The notes beneath the pieces are model-generated. The model did not search any database, was not told where the DNA came from, and saw only the letters and a list, made by a program, of their open reading frames with translations. DNA of 64,000 bases from Panaeolus papilionaceus (taxonomy: Eukaryota; Basidiomycota; Agaricomycetes; Agaricales): the NCBI GenBank assembly GCA_015501605.1, contig JADNRZ010000016.1:682001-746000 (forward strand), in the 5' to 3' direction. Made by a program: the position numbers and the translations under genes. Each line of letters opens with the position of its first letter. Position 1 is the first letter of the stretch. Positions 22,851-36,100 of this stretch are shown here, piece after piece.

Positions 22851-25758
22851 TCATGTGTAATCTAAATTGGGGCTGCAGTCATGTATCGTATCCCATGGTT
22901 TCGCGCATGCATAACAGAACTGAAACCCACATCTGCAGACGAGATGGTTGCAGCCAGCACTCCTTTCGACCAGCCACTTGCACGAGGAGCACTTTTGCCA
23001 ACCCATGCCCCGCGCCAATCGCCTCAACTCCACCGCAGCCTCATTCTCCCTACAGTCGGGCTCTTCTGGGTGGGCGACCTGTTTGCATTTTGGACACGTG
23101 CGTAGGTGACATTCAGAACACTCCACCGAGGTAATCGAGTTTCGTCGAATGACAATTGGTGGGTATGAGCCCAGGAAGGCGGAACAGGCTTGAGAATGGC
23201 AATAGAGTCGAAACCGGATGGCGACGCTGTACTCAGCAATCTTTTCGTTGAAGAGTTTTCGAAGCGAGTCCGAGATGAAGGGGACGACGTCCTGAGTTGT
23301 AATAGGCTCTTGGCAGCATCGAAACGGAAAGAGTGTCTCGTCTCTGGTGAAGTTTTCAACGAAGCGCTCCACGCAGTCGGCGCAGTAGATATGCGAGCAG
23401 GGCGACTCGAACGATTCCTCGGGAGGCGTTTCCTCAAAGCAGATCGAACATTGAAGTAGGTCGTTGCGAGGTGCATTGCGTCTTTCTTCTAGCAGTGCTT
23501 CTACGATCGATGATGCGTCTGACCCAGAGAGGGGTGACGGCGGTAGACTATCATCATCATCTTGACTTCGATCGTCAGTCTCAGATGGGCTATTATTTGG
23601 ACGACAGATTAGCGCTCTTGCATTATTATTCGAAAGATTATACGCACCTGAGGATCTGTATGTCTCTTTTGGGCCCCATCCGCGATGGTCCTGGGGCCGC
23701 GTATATCTCGACCGAAGGATCTGGAGCTGCATATACTTCGAGCTCGACGGGAGGTGTGATAGTACGTGGGGAGTCTACCCTTGTTTCAGGTGCAAATGTT
23801 CGATATTCAGGTGATCCATGTGGTTGAGATGACGCAGCATAGATTTGGAAAGAAGGGGCAGGTGATGGTGTTCGTACTGGTGTCGCATAAAAATCGAGAG
23901 AAGGCGCAGGGGACGGGTTACGCTTCCATTTGTCACAGAGCTCAGGAGAACTCGAGCGGGCGGGCGATGGGATCCTGCTTGATGTACCAGCATAGAATGT
24001 GAGGGATGGAGCAGGTGATGGCACTCTCATTGGTGTAGCATGAAGCTCGAGCGATGGCTGCTGAGAGGATGCATGGGCATATGGCCCGAAGATATTAGGG
24101 TGTCGTAGAGGTGGAGAGGAAATTGTTGGTGGACTATGACTACTTTGTTGGTCTCTAGCTATAGAGTCAGAGGAATTGTCACGAATCAAAGCCTCATTCT
24201 TCGACAAAGACAACCCAAGCCATTTGACAACATCAGATGCCGTGCCTTGGCGTACGCTGTCTGTCAAGGCGATAGGTAGGTTACCTTTTTTGGTGAAGGA
24301 GATAGGCTGTATCGTATCCTTTTCTCCTTCAACCACAGGAGCGGGCAGAAAAGATGCTGACGGGCTATGGAGAAACGCAGATTTGGTATGAAGAAATCAC
24401 GTTTCATGCAGCGGGTTGATCACTTACCATCCTTCTGGAATATGAGCTTCAGGTCTTGCCGCTTCGGGGAGTTTCTCAGCGGCCTTGGATGAGGAGGACT
24501 TTGCGCTCATAGACCTCGTCACGACAGAAGGGTGAGGTATCTCGGAACGGCTTTGTGAAGCGCAAAGGATCAACCTATCAACAACCGCTGATAATTAATA
24601 GCGAGTATTCTGACCTTTCACTTATCGAAGCTCGGGAGCTACTTGCTATGACGGGAATTGGAGTTCTTGCAGAGGAGGAAGCCATGGGACCGAAGAGAAT
24701 TGGTGTTGATGTGACTATGTCTGCGCTCGCAGATACACCTATCGAAGCCACAGAACGCTCGACAGCAGACGATCTTAATTCTGGCACAGCAACAGAGTTG
24801 TTCGAACTACGAGTTGTAGCTGAGGAGGGTCTCCCAAAAGTATACGGCGCTTCGGAAGCAGAGATAGCTCGCATAGGCGTGATAGTGATTGGGATGCGTT
24901 TTGCGTTTTGGATGTTTGCATTTGAGAGGAGATTTGTTTCCGGCCGTTTCCCAGCTGCTTTAGACGAAGAGGGTTCGCCTGGAGCAGGCAGATCGACCCA
25001 AGAACGCATTCTTATGAAAAGATTAGGAATACTTGAAATGCAAGAGGACGAATACGGGTGCTCGAACCTGATGTCTTCTAAAGTACTTGGGTGGGATACT
25101 CTTGGTCTGGGACGCGAACTCGCTTCATTTGGCGCAGGTAACCCGACAGCGGCGGTAGATACGGATGTGTAACTTCTGGGCTGCGATGGGTTGATGTTGG
25201 ACACCTTTGACGACGATGAGTCAGCTAAAATCAGACCAGCGGAAATACTCGAGCCCAGCGGATGAGCTAGGGGACCCCGCCGTCTAGTCGGGCTATTGGG
25301 ACTCGATATCGGTTCATGAGATGTGCCAGGCCCTCTTCTAATAAGCTTCATCAGTACTTCAGTTGGACAGGTACAAGATGATCTACGTACGGAGCCGACG
25401 TGCACGAATCCAACGGACGCTGAAAGATCGGCCTGATATACGGGGTACCGCCAAAATATTTACCAAAAGTACTCCGGATCGCTTCAGGTGAGTACGTTGT
25501 CGAGGAACCACCATGTATCTCACTCATGAACCTCTGTGAGAACTCGTCTGAACGGCCTTCCTGGGATTCATTGGGCTCGGCCAGACTTCTTGCGAAGGCT
25601 ACGTCACGCTCGATCCATAACCAATCTTTGATCTGTTCGGATTGAATCATGAGTGCTACTTCGTTGTCGTTTAAGTCGTCGTATGACTTCAAGGAGTCGA
25701 GTAACATGTCGATGCGATCGATCAGAGTGGATATGTCAAGATTGGACAAATCAGCCAT
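22851..25758 (-). CDS. RBR (RING-IBR-RING) E3 ubiquitin ligase
   Basis: The C-terminal exon (23.7 to 22.85 kb) has RING1 (CSICFEETPPEESFESPCSH), an IBR region (CHSQACSAFLGSY..., CSECHLRTCPKCKQ) and RING2 (CSSCKWLVERSAGCNHLVC), whose AGC-N-H cysteine is the expected ubiquitin-accepting residue. Upstream exons are disordered and contain repeats of the type PSPAPSLxFYA. The N-terminal exon (ATG 25758, MADLSNLDISTLIDRIDMLL) is acidic and helical, with WIERDVAFARSLAEP, as in the N-terminal parts of fungal RBR proteins. I join both halves through a 40-nt intron (GTCAGA...GATAG near 24.57-24.61 kb) that keeps the frame. If that intron is wrong, these are two genes, the RBR one starting near MSAKSSSSK. 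Confidence 0.82.
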
Positions 25759-26643
25759 TTTGATGTAAGATGGGATGTTCTTGCGATATCAAGGATGTAT
25801 TAACTGTTAGATGGTGTGCTGTCGTCAATTGTCTCGTAGTTCAGACTTCTGGATAATCGATCTGGAAGATGATAGTGGTCGTGGTCTGAAGTACGAGACA
25901 GGGCGTCTAATGGCTGACATCGCACCATCGGCCTTATATACGGTTGGCAATTCATCATATGACGTTCTGGAGAAGTCCGGTATGATGTTGCACGAGGCCG
26001 TGGTGCAGTGACGTCTGAGAAGATTATGGTTATGTATAGGCTTATCTGACAGAACTCAAAAACCCGCGCGCGATAGGCCCAATGCTCTAGCCGTTATTTC
26101 GGCCGGACAAGCCGTAATCACAGCACCACTACTGCACCCTTTGTGAAAAACCTTAATTCTAACACGAACCCCTGGTTTGTCCAAATAATGGATTGCTCCA
26201 TTTGAGAGATATCTACGATCTTGTAAGTACGGACAGCCAAGAAGCCAATAAAAAGATAAAGGAATAAGCGATAACAAGTGTCATTGCAGATCGACTAAGG
26301 TGTATGATAGGTAGTTAATAGGTAGGTAAAAGGTTCGTGATAGGTTCATAACGATAACGATGTACTCGAGAATGGATGAATGTATGATGCATGTGCATGA
26401 TATGTAACAAGTAAGACAATGGGATGTTGGTGATGGATGTGCATAGCAAGAGACGAAATAAAGACATGGAACAAGAGCCTGAAAGGGATAGCGTTCTATG
26501 TAGGAATGCATGATGTCTGTGCGATGAGCAAAGGCCGATAATGGAAGGTATTATGCAAAGGATAAACGAAAAAAAGAAAAGAAATAAGAACAGAATCCCC
26601 AAGTCCTCTAAACCGACGACCACACCGACGACCACACCTCAAT
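25759..26643. other. Intergenic region
   Basis: Holds the RBR promoter and the 3' flank of the zinc-finger gene. AT-rich with GATA-like repeats near 26290-26350. No gene supported. Confidence 0.5.
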
Positions 26644-29600
26644 TCAACTCTCCTGAGTTTGCGACTTGGACTTTCCAGTCTCAAAAACAACATTCATCTC
26701 CGTGGTTCCATTCTTCCTCGGACGACTCTTCTGGGGCCTCTTGTCACCCTGTCCATTTCCGGCACTCATTCCCGTACTCATACCAGCTCCCATACCGCCG
26801 TTCATATTGCCACTCATACTCCCACCAGTAGCCCCAGTCACCGCTTCTGGACTACCTTCCTGAGGGGCAGTGACGTTCCTAAACTGGTCCCCCTGGTGTC
26901 TAAACACATCCTGATGCAACGTATGAACAATAAACGTCGAATGAGGCTCACAGAACCTTTGCTGATGCATCCCGAACTGTGACGCAGGCCTTGTAAACTG
27001 ATTATTCTGCCCCGGCGATCCTGCTGGACCCGCACCATTGGTTGGTCCATTTGTTCCAGAACCAGCTCGGAAAACATGAGTATTTGAAGCCTGTGCTGGC
27101 GTTGCCGCTGACGGGTCACCAGCAGGATGCGCTGTATAGTGCGAACTCGACATCTTTGGGGGGTGAATCATCATAACACCCATTCCACCTGTTGGCGTAT
27201 TATCATTTGTAGGAGCGCGAATGATCGTCATGGATGGAACAGGAGGAGGCCTTGCTGCTGCTGCCGATGAGGTCCCATTCGTTTTAGACGTTGACAGGGT
27301 TGCATGGGAAGGCACAGGCGAATTCGACGCAGACCCAAGCGAGATTGTCCGTGGATAAATCTCATTCTGAGGTGGATCATTTCCGTCTGGTAACTCGGTA
27401 GGCGGGGTAGTCGGTGAATGCGTGGTATCGGGTGGAGCAGAGGATGCATTAGCTTGTGACGGAGGTTGTCTCGGATACGAAGTTGGCCTGTAGTACGAGG
27501 TAGAGTTAGATGGGGGTGGACGACCATGATCAACAGAAAGCTCGCGGTAGTATGCAGGTCGTGGGGCGTGTGATGGAGGCGTATCAGAATGGTTAGCTGG
27601 AGGTGGTGGTGGACCATGATTTGCGGGCGGGGGTGCAGCATATGGAGGAGGATAATCAGGATATTGGCTGGGTGGTTGGTACATTGGAGGGTAAGGTGAG
27701 TGACCAGGATGACCTTGAGGTGGGGGTGGAGGAGGTGGAGGATGCGAAGAATGTCCCTGAGGTGGAGGTGGAAGGGGGTGAGACTGGTGGGATGGTGGAG
27801 GAGGGGGGTGTCCTGCATGAGGTGGTGGTGGAGGGTGTCCCACATGCGGAGGTGGTGGTGGATGAGAAGGATGTCCACGATGACTTGCAGACCGCGAACT
27901 TCCAGAGTCTGACCTCGACACTTTGCCTTGTTCACTTGAAGGAGGCGGAGGCCTGGAGTATTTACCAGGTGGAGGCGGAGGAGGCGGATATGGCTCAGCA
28001 CCATAACGAACATGTCCAGAGGGAGGCACAGGGGGTCGTTGATGATGGTGAGGGTTATGGTGAGGGTTCAATGGATGGGGAATCGGGGGCGAGTGGCTGA
28101 GATGCGACATGGGAGGAGTGGGGTGCGGCGGATGCGATGGGTGAGGGGGATGCGGTACAGGTGGAGTATGGCTTGATCCCACAGACCCAGGATGAGGTGG
28201 AGGATGTATATGCGAAGGGTGCGACACGTCAGGCGTACGGTTTGGATTCGAATGCGACGAACGCTGTGACACTGCAGGCGAGTGAGTAGAATGCGAGTGA
28301 TGCATCGTCGCAGGGCTATGAACAGGGTGAGGCATGGGTGGGCTATGTGCAGGATGAGGAACATGTGGACCATGAGTAGAATGACCCATTGGCACAGGCG
28401 AACCATGACCAGGGTGCGGTACAGGTGGACCATGTTGCCCATGACGCGGATTATGTCCAGATGGCGCTTTAGTAGGAGATCCAGCAGGGGGCAAGGGAGG
28501 CGACCTAGCCACAGGTGGGGGAGGACTGTAGCTTATAGACCTCCTTGAATGTTGAACTTCGTGATGGTTTGGTCGAGATTCGGAATATCTTTTTCTCTCC
28601 CTATAATGATACGGAGGTCCTCCCTGTGCATGATGATGAGTCCCGTGAGGAGGGGGCTGCTCAGGATGGTGAGGAACATCACGATAACCATGTCCAGGAC
28701 CATAAGAATGAGCAGGATACGGATGCGTCAAGCTTGGTGGGTACTCATGACCATGGTGTCCATTCGGTGATGGTGACCCGCCTCGAGATCTGCTTTCACC
28801 TGTTAAAAAAAGAAACAACGTCCAAAACATCAGTACCCCTTTCACGTTGTCTAACCCTCATAGGAGGGTGGATCATACCTCTTGCACTCCCCGTACTCAA
28901 CTCCTCACTACTCATACTGGCACCCTCATCTCCATCTCCATCTCTCATATCCCCATTTCCAAACCCACCCTGTTCACCGGTCCTCATCAATCCAACCCTC
29001 TCATCAGCCGCAGCCTGACGATCCAAATGCCTCTTAGACTTCTTCCTACAATACTTATCCCAATGCCTCTGTAACGCGTCTTGCCTAAAAATAACACAAG
29101 AAAAAAAAAATGCGTCAAAATCTTGCCTACAACAAATATACAACAAAACCTCACCTCGTCAATATCTTATCACAAAACTGACACACAACACCCCCTTGGC
29201 CAAGTTCATTATGCCTGCTATCCTTATGTCTCTTCACATCGCCGCTCCGAGTAAAGATTTGTCCACATACATCACAGGGATACCGTTTCAGCTTCCTTGA
29301 CGGCCTTGAAGGCGCTGAAAACGCGTTTCCGTCCATACTCCCTGCTCCGGATGTCGAGCCGTGGCCGTGACCGTGGGGTGTCGAGCCGTGTGGGGGTGGT
29401 GGAATCGATCCGTGGGGTGCTGGCGGCGGCGGTGGTCTTGAGTGCGAATGCGAATGTGGGTGAGTGTGCGAGTGCCTTCGTGAATCGCTGTCCGGATGCC
29501 CGCCATCCCTATCCGCATACGGCGAAGAATGATGTCCATGTCCATGTCCATGCCCCTGCGGGTAAGGAGGCAAAGTCATAGGTCGGCCACTAGGAGAATG

Positions 29601-32600
29601 TGGTGGCCCCATTCTACTAGGCGACATCTCCGTTCCACGCCCGCGTCTCTCTCTATCATGGTGCCCCCTTCCTGAATGCCCATGTCCATAATCATACCCC
29701 TCGTCTCCACTCATCGGCGACACCGACCTTCTCTCCACTGCACGCCTGTTAGATGGGTGCATACTCGCACTCACACTTCCACCATTGTCAACACTGCTTG
29801 CTCGCTGTCGTTTCACACCATGTGGCGAGTTCTGAGGATGATGGGGTTGTTGATGTCCATGAGGCCCATGAGGATGCGGTGGGGGCGGTGGTGGTGGCGC
29901 ATGCAAAGGGTGTCCATGCTGAGGATGCGGAGGAGGGTGCGAAGGGTGCTGAGGATGCTGAGGATGTTGATGAGCATGAGCATGAGCATGCGAATGAGGA
30001 GGCGGAGGGGGATACGAAGGATGTTGAGAATGTGGAGGTGGAGCACGAGGGTGCCCATGTCCATGATGAGGTGGAGGAGGGTACCCTCTCGCCTCATCGT
30101 CGTCACTATCTGAGTCCGCCGTACGAGAACGAGGAGGACGTGACGGCCCCGGCCTCCGTTCCCTTAAAAAATCCCTGTGTCCGTCTTGCTGCATCGGTAC
30201 ACCAGGGTGCATATGTGGAGGTGCTCCTGGTGGTGGAGGTGGTGCGTGAGGGTGTGGTGGTGGTGGCCCTCTGTAATCTCGTCTCTGTGGGGGTGGTCCG
30301 GAGCCAGGGGGTGGAGGAGGTGGAGGTGCATGACCTGGATGTCCAGCTGGTGGAGGTGGAGGCGGGTACGCTATCACTCTAGGACCCGGCTGAGGAGGCG
30401 GATGCTCGTATCCCCAAGTATTTCTATACCCTCCTGCATCTCTCGCAGACATGCCAGGAGGTGGAGAGGGTGATGACCTAGCAGGACTCGCATGTTGTCT
30501 CCTCCCTGACCCCCTAGCGCGATTTCTCGACCTAGAACGCGAATGACGTGGTGACCTGGAAACTCCCCTTGACGGGGAATTTGACCGAGTCCTGGAACGA
30601 GACCTTCCGCGACGACGACGATGGCTAGGAGACCGTTGATCATGCTGGTAGTGCTGTGGAGGTCTTGAAATTTGTTGTTGCGAAGGCGGAGGCGGTGGTC
30701 CATTGGTCGTCACAGCAGGAATATAGGGTCCCAGATGAATCTGTTGAACTCCAGGTGGCGGGGGTCCGTAACCGTAATTATAGACGTGGGGTTGTGAGGA
30801 CTGAGAAATCGATGGAGGTGGAGGTGGAGGTATTGAGGTAGAAGCTGCTGGGTGGGGAGGCAGAGGTGGAGCAACAGAAGTAGATGCAGAAGCAGCTGGT
30901 GGAGTTGGAGGGGGAGGAGGACGTGTTCTCGGTGAATGAGAATACGATTGAGATGCTGCAGGTGGTGGTGCAGGAACTGGTGCAGGTGGAGGTGGTGGGG
31001 GGTGAGACTGAGGGTGCGACTGGGGTGACTTCCCCTGGGAGGATGACGACGTTGAGGGTTTCTGTTCCTCCTGTTGTTCTGGATGATGAACTGGTGCAGG
31101 GTCGTCTCCATAAACTGGATACGCCGACTCCAACGTTGGGCTGTACTGGGGCATCATTGGGTCTTCAATAACCTCGCGTCTTGGTCTCTTCTCATCTGCC
31201 TTCCTTTCCCCGTCTGAGCTCCTCGTTGGGATATCCATTGGTATGATATCGATCTCCATAGCATCGGGACCAAGATTATCCACGTCAATGACATGCTTCT
31301 CCTCTCTCTTCCTTTTACCATTAGGCGGGCTCTTGGAGGCCTCTGCAGGTCCAGAACTCCCACTTTCTCCCCTAGATGATGTCGGTCGCGAATTACGGTT
31401 TTTAGAAGGCGACGTTGGCGCAGGTGGAGGAGGTAGGGGAGAATATGGATACGCGTAGGACAGGTGAGGCCCCCTTGCATAGGTATCAGGGGGCAATGGT
31501 GCGCCGTAAGGGGTGGTATGAGGACCAGCAGGTGGGTAACCATATGGATAATACGGTACGTGTCCTGAAGGCGGCACTGCCGATGCACCATTCCTACCCG
31601 TAGGTGGAACCGGGTTATGGGTCGTCACAAAGGGTTGAAGAGGAGAAATCGCAGTGGGTAGACGGAACGAGGGGGAAGGCCTGAGTGAGGCGTTGGATAT
31701 GGTTGGTGAGGTGGGCCAGGTGGGTATCCGCGATGTACAGGTGGAGGTTGAGGTGGTGACTGTGGACGAACCGGATATCTTGTGTCGTGTGAGTAGGTCG
31801 TTGGGGGAGGTGGGTGAGATTGAACGGGAACCAGTTGAGGTGCATCTCCACTACGCCCAGCTTGGGATGACGTTTCGACTGAGTGGGGCGGCGCGACATT
31901 GTAAGCATAGGCAGGTCGGAAGCTTGATCGAGGGATTAGACTTGACTAAAAAACATAAATTAGATATTGAACGCACCTGACTGGAGCGCTACCCTCCCTC
32001 TGACCTCCGGGTTGACCATAACCTGCTGGTGGAGCGACATTATACGCATAAGCAGGACGAACCCTAAAAACAGTACTGAAAAAGATGTTAACCAATATTA
32101 TAACGAAAAAAATGACATGTAGTTACCTCATTGATTGGGGATGCCCATTGTTCAGAGGTGGTCGCCCTCGCGTCGGCTGATCATCCTTTTTGTCCTGTAA
32201 ACCTTTACTCGCTGAGCTCACACCCGGAGTATGAGACGTCGACGAAGGCGTCGGGTCGTCAGCTTTTGAGACTTCACTCGCGCGTCTGCTCGAGCGACCT
32301 TTGTTGGGTGAGCGGGTTGACGATATAGACGCCGTTGGGGGTGGTGGTTGGGGACCGTCTGGTATTGATGCAGTAACAGGGGATGAGATGGTACTCGAAA
32401 TTACAGGTTTTAATTGTGCCTTTTCTGCGGCGTCATTGAGAAGTTTTGAGGTCGTGGCCGCAGAGTGTGAAGTTGAAGCCGTTGGTGTCGTCTTTTTATT
32501 GCTAGAGGTGGTGGTACTGACAGATGGCAACGCTGACGACGCCCAAGGTGGACTAGGAATAGGAACCAGGTCGCTCCCCTCTGGTGGTGGTGGAAGCGCA

Positions 32601-33172
32601 CTAACAGGTGTCCTCACAGGAGGCTGCACTGGAGGTGGTGAAGCGGATGATGCTCTCGTCGATGTATCTGGTGTCGCTGCCCTCGCCGGTTTCCTCGATC
32701 CCGACGTTGTTGAAGTTAACAAATCAGCACCTCTAATAACGCGAAACTCGATGCTATTTTGTTTCTTCCTGCCTCGTCTCTTGGGAGGAGGAGCAGCGGA
32801 AGACGAAGGCTTGGCCGACTGTTCTGTAGTGGTAGCGGTCTCGGAATCTGTGGTGATAGATACAGTGACCGCCGTGGTGGTGGTTAATCTCGTACTCCGG
32901 CTCTGCGAATCTGTGGATTTTCCCAGTTGTTCCCATTTCGCAGGTCCCAAAACCTTCGATGGTACCTTCTTCTGCGCTGGTTGGTCTGCCGACGCTGATC
33001 CCTGCCCTTCTTCCTCACTCGTCTCATCCAGCTCATCAATCTCCTCCTCTGAATCCGATTCCTCTCCTGAACTCTCTACCACCATCTCCTTCCCTTTTCC
33101 TTTATCCCTCTGACGCAACATTCTCCCTTCCCTAGTAGCCCTCTCGGTAAGTGTACTGCGAGTTGTAGGCAT
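26644..33172 (-). CDS. Very large Pro/His-rich C2H2 zinc-finger protein
   Basis: About 2,000 aa in my model. Exon 1 (ATG 33172) encodes a disordered acidic/Ser segment with AT-hook-like KRRGRKK and a later TRGRPPL. Two small exons both contain RPAYAYNVAPP. The large middle exon (31.6-29.15 kb) is Pro/His/Ser-rich, with an RS-like stretch (RRRRGRSRSRTRS), ending in two fingers: CDVCGQIFTRSGDVKRHKDSRH (C2H2) and CQFCDKILTRQDALQRHWDK..C (C2HC), the second split by an intron at 29.15-29.09 kb. The 3' exon is a second Pro/His-rich region. A nuclear transcription factor is inferred. Weak points: the first intron, because its donor's TAA would otherwise end exon 1 as a separate 349-codon gene, and two frame joins near 31.6-31.9 kb. 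A 5' UTR intron (33328-33255) is possible. Confidence 0.72.
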
Positions 33173-36100
33173 TCAGTGCTTCACTGTCTAGGCGTGCAAT
33201 GAAACTGAAAAAATTGTTGATAAAATTGTTCGGGTAATCCAGATGACGGAAGTGCTAGTTGAAATACTATAAAATTGTCAACGTTATAAAAATCAAATAA
33301 TTTTTTCAGACGGGTCGAGGACACTTACGGCTCAAGGCACAGGATAGTTCCTGGCAAAATTGCCTGTCTTGAGATGATGCAGTGTGAAAGAAGAAACCCA
33401 ATAAGCAAGCTCCAGAACCTGACCAAAGAAAAAGAGAAAAGCGGAAGAGAATGGCAGTAAGAAAGAAGGGAAGAAAAAAGACGCTGGGGGATGATGGGAG
33501 TCTTTACTTAAGGAAGGGGAAAGGAAGCAAGGGGAGGTCAAGCGCGGCAAAGCAAATGTTTGGACTGCGCCACTCGTTTCTATAAAAGTACAAATCAAAT
33601 GTGACAGCAGGAACAATTTCAATTTAATTCCGTCTAATACATTTTACATCTAATCCTCAAAGTTATAAAAATATTTTATATAATAGACTATATTTAAAAA
33701 GATTTCACAAGCAAAAGAAAAAGAGAAGAAAAATTAAAATAAAAATAAAATAAAATAAAAAAAAGACTAGAAGAATGCAGCATATTCCAAACTTCGATAT
33801 TCCGTTATCGGTGTCAGTTCTCTATGTTACCAGTTCGGTTAAGCCCATCCAGTCCGTCTTCCAAGAGAATGACAACCGGAACTTTACCAAACAATCCAAA
33901 CCCTATCTATTTATCCATGAAATCTAAAAGGCGCCAGGACGTGACATCTCCATTCTCACTCCAAATGTTCACTTTTCACAATCTCCTCTCACACCCCAAC
34001 GTGGACTTGGAAATCACCCCCCTTTATACACATACGGCACTTATCATTGAATTGACGTCAATTACTATACTTTGCCTTGAGGCACCAACATGGCAGCAAT
34101 GTCGACTTCGAGCCCTCTTCTTGCGTCTAGTCCTTTTCCATTCCATCTCATCAAATCGACTCCATCAGCGAAAGGAAAGAGTTGTAAATATTTATCTAAC
34201 TCAAAACTTCAGACGGTCAAGGGGCTGAGTATAAGCATATCATTATCACTGCACCCCTGGAGTCTGGTAGTACATCAAAAGTTCTGACGTGTAACCACTC
34301 CCATTTTCTAATCGCCCATTCAGTCCTCCTAGTCACACCCCCATTCCGAATCCGTATTCTGTATTCAGTTGGTCTTCTCGATCCACGGCGACTTCCATAA
34401 CTGAAGAAAGGGTCGAGTTAATTCCATAACGCCCACCCAGCACACGCCTTCCCATCGCTTTCAGGAAGGCTCAATCCGGTGACCTTCATTGCATATAGCA
34501 AGTCATACGTATGGGGATAAGTGCCTTTCCTCCATTCAAAATATCAATGGCGCCACACTCGTGTTTGTCTTGATCTATCATTACCAACTGAACCCGTTGT
34601 CATTAGCTTCTCACCCCGAATACCGAATACGTTTGGAGTAACGTCACATTATCTGCCTGTGCGCAAAAAAGTACGCCGCACTGTCCCATGAAATGAATCC
34701 CTTCATTCATTCGGGTAAATGGCCTACGCCTCAAATAGACATTCTTCCCTTGCCCTTCAAGCAATTAGCCCAAGGACCCCGAATCTCCGTCCATGACCAT
34801 TCTCGTATCCATAGCCCCTCTTCACTTTACTTTACATGATACCGTCCTTGACTTTACCTTCTTTATCGATCCGTTGTACGTCAATCAAACTCCTGCATTT
34901 CAAACTATGCAAGCTTTAGAGTTACAACCCATAACCATCTGACAAAACCCTCAGTCATCGAATCGATAAAGCTAGAGCCTTCGCAGCGCCTCGGATCCAT
35001 CATAATGATCGTCAATCTCCCAAGCTATAAAACTTTCGGAAGAAAAAAACAAAACTACGGCGCTGTTCAAACTTAAATTAAACATATCATTTATCATAAA
35101 CATTCTTATAACTGCGACTCTGCGACATCGGATGTGATGATGGCAAAGATATCGGAATCCGGACATGGATATGATGTGATTGATTTCTTGCCGTCTGTCG
35201 TCTCCCGCATGCGGCGATCTATTCTGATCAGGATGATATGTCTGCCTACGAAGTTGATGATCAAGGTCACAGGTCAACCCGTCCTCAAACAACCACTATC
35301 CAGAGCTCCCAGTACATGTATAAAAAGGACACACGACCAGTGTCCCTGTAAGTCAAGGCCCACCCTCCGGGGTCCCATCTATTTCATGATCACGCCTCCA
35401 TTCGAATTATTGTCCCTCGCATGGCCACGAATCAATTCACTCATCGATCTTTCACGATCCCTGCTTCATTTCGCTTATAGCCCCAGTCATTTTAGTTTAG
35501 CCTTCTATTCTATCATACTATCATACCCATATCGACCGTGACAGGCAATTGAGTTTTGAACCCTCGAACGGGTACATCGATAAAATGTGTTTACACATGA
35601 TACAGCTTCCGATGTCCGAAATCCGAAGGTACGGCGTCAAAGGGGAGTTTACTCTACATCCAACCTTACAATCACAGTTAGTCTGTATTGCGTATACATA
35701 TCCGTCCACGACCAGCGCGCAGTATCGGAGTAAATAGATCAAATATGGCAAACAAGTCATTTATTAATCTCCATCCGATAAACCGGGAATACTCGAAAAG
35801 ATGCTTCACCAATCATAATGGAGCATCAGTCAACACGAGGCGCTCTCCAAGGTATACCTATCATTCTTAGCCTCCGTATTTGTACTCTGCTTGAGTCTCG
35901 GTCCTTCCTCCATGTGCCTTTCCAAGGGAATACCGAGCGCCATCCGAGAAGGGAAGGAACGCTCCTTGCACGTGGTACCAGTTATGTACATGTGTATGTA
36001 CCTGCATCGAGCTACGGGGTGCTCTCCAGCATATCAACGACTTGGAATACATATGTAGCGGTCACCAGTCAACTAAACTGTGTAGCCCTAGTTAGAGAGC

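Noticed and set aside
24555..25172. 205-codon plus-strand ORF
   Set aside because: Opposite the Ser-rich arm of the RBR gene, which has matching splice sites and joins to clear RING exons; the plus frame shows no domain.
27603..28100. Long plus-strand ORF opposite the zinc-finger gene (also 29753-30382 and 32301-33113)
   Set aside because: Shadow frames of Pro/His-rich coding: the reverse complement of CCN/CAN codons is stop-poor. Composition is monotonous (Val/Glu/Gly/Asp) with no domain.
33824..34228. 134-codon plus-strand ORF in the long gap
   Set aside because: No recognisable domain or upstream signals; within chance expectation for a 7-kb gap.
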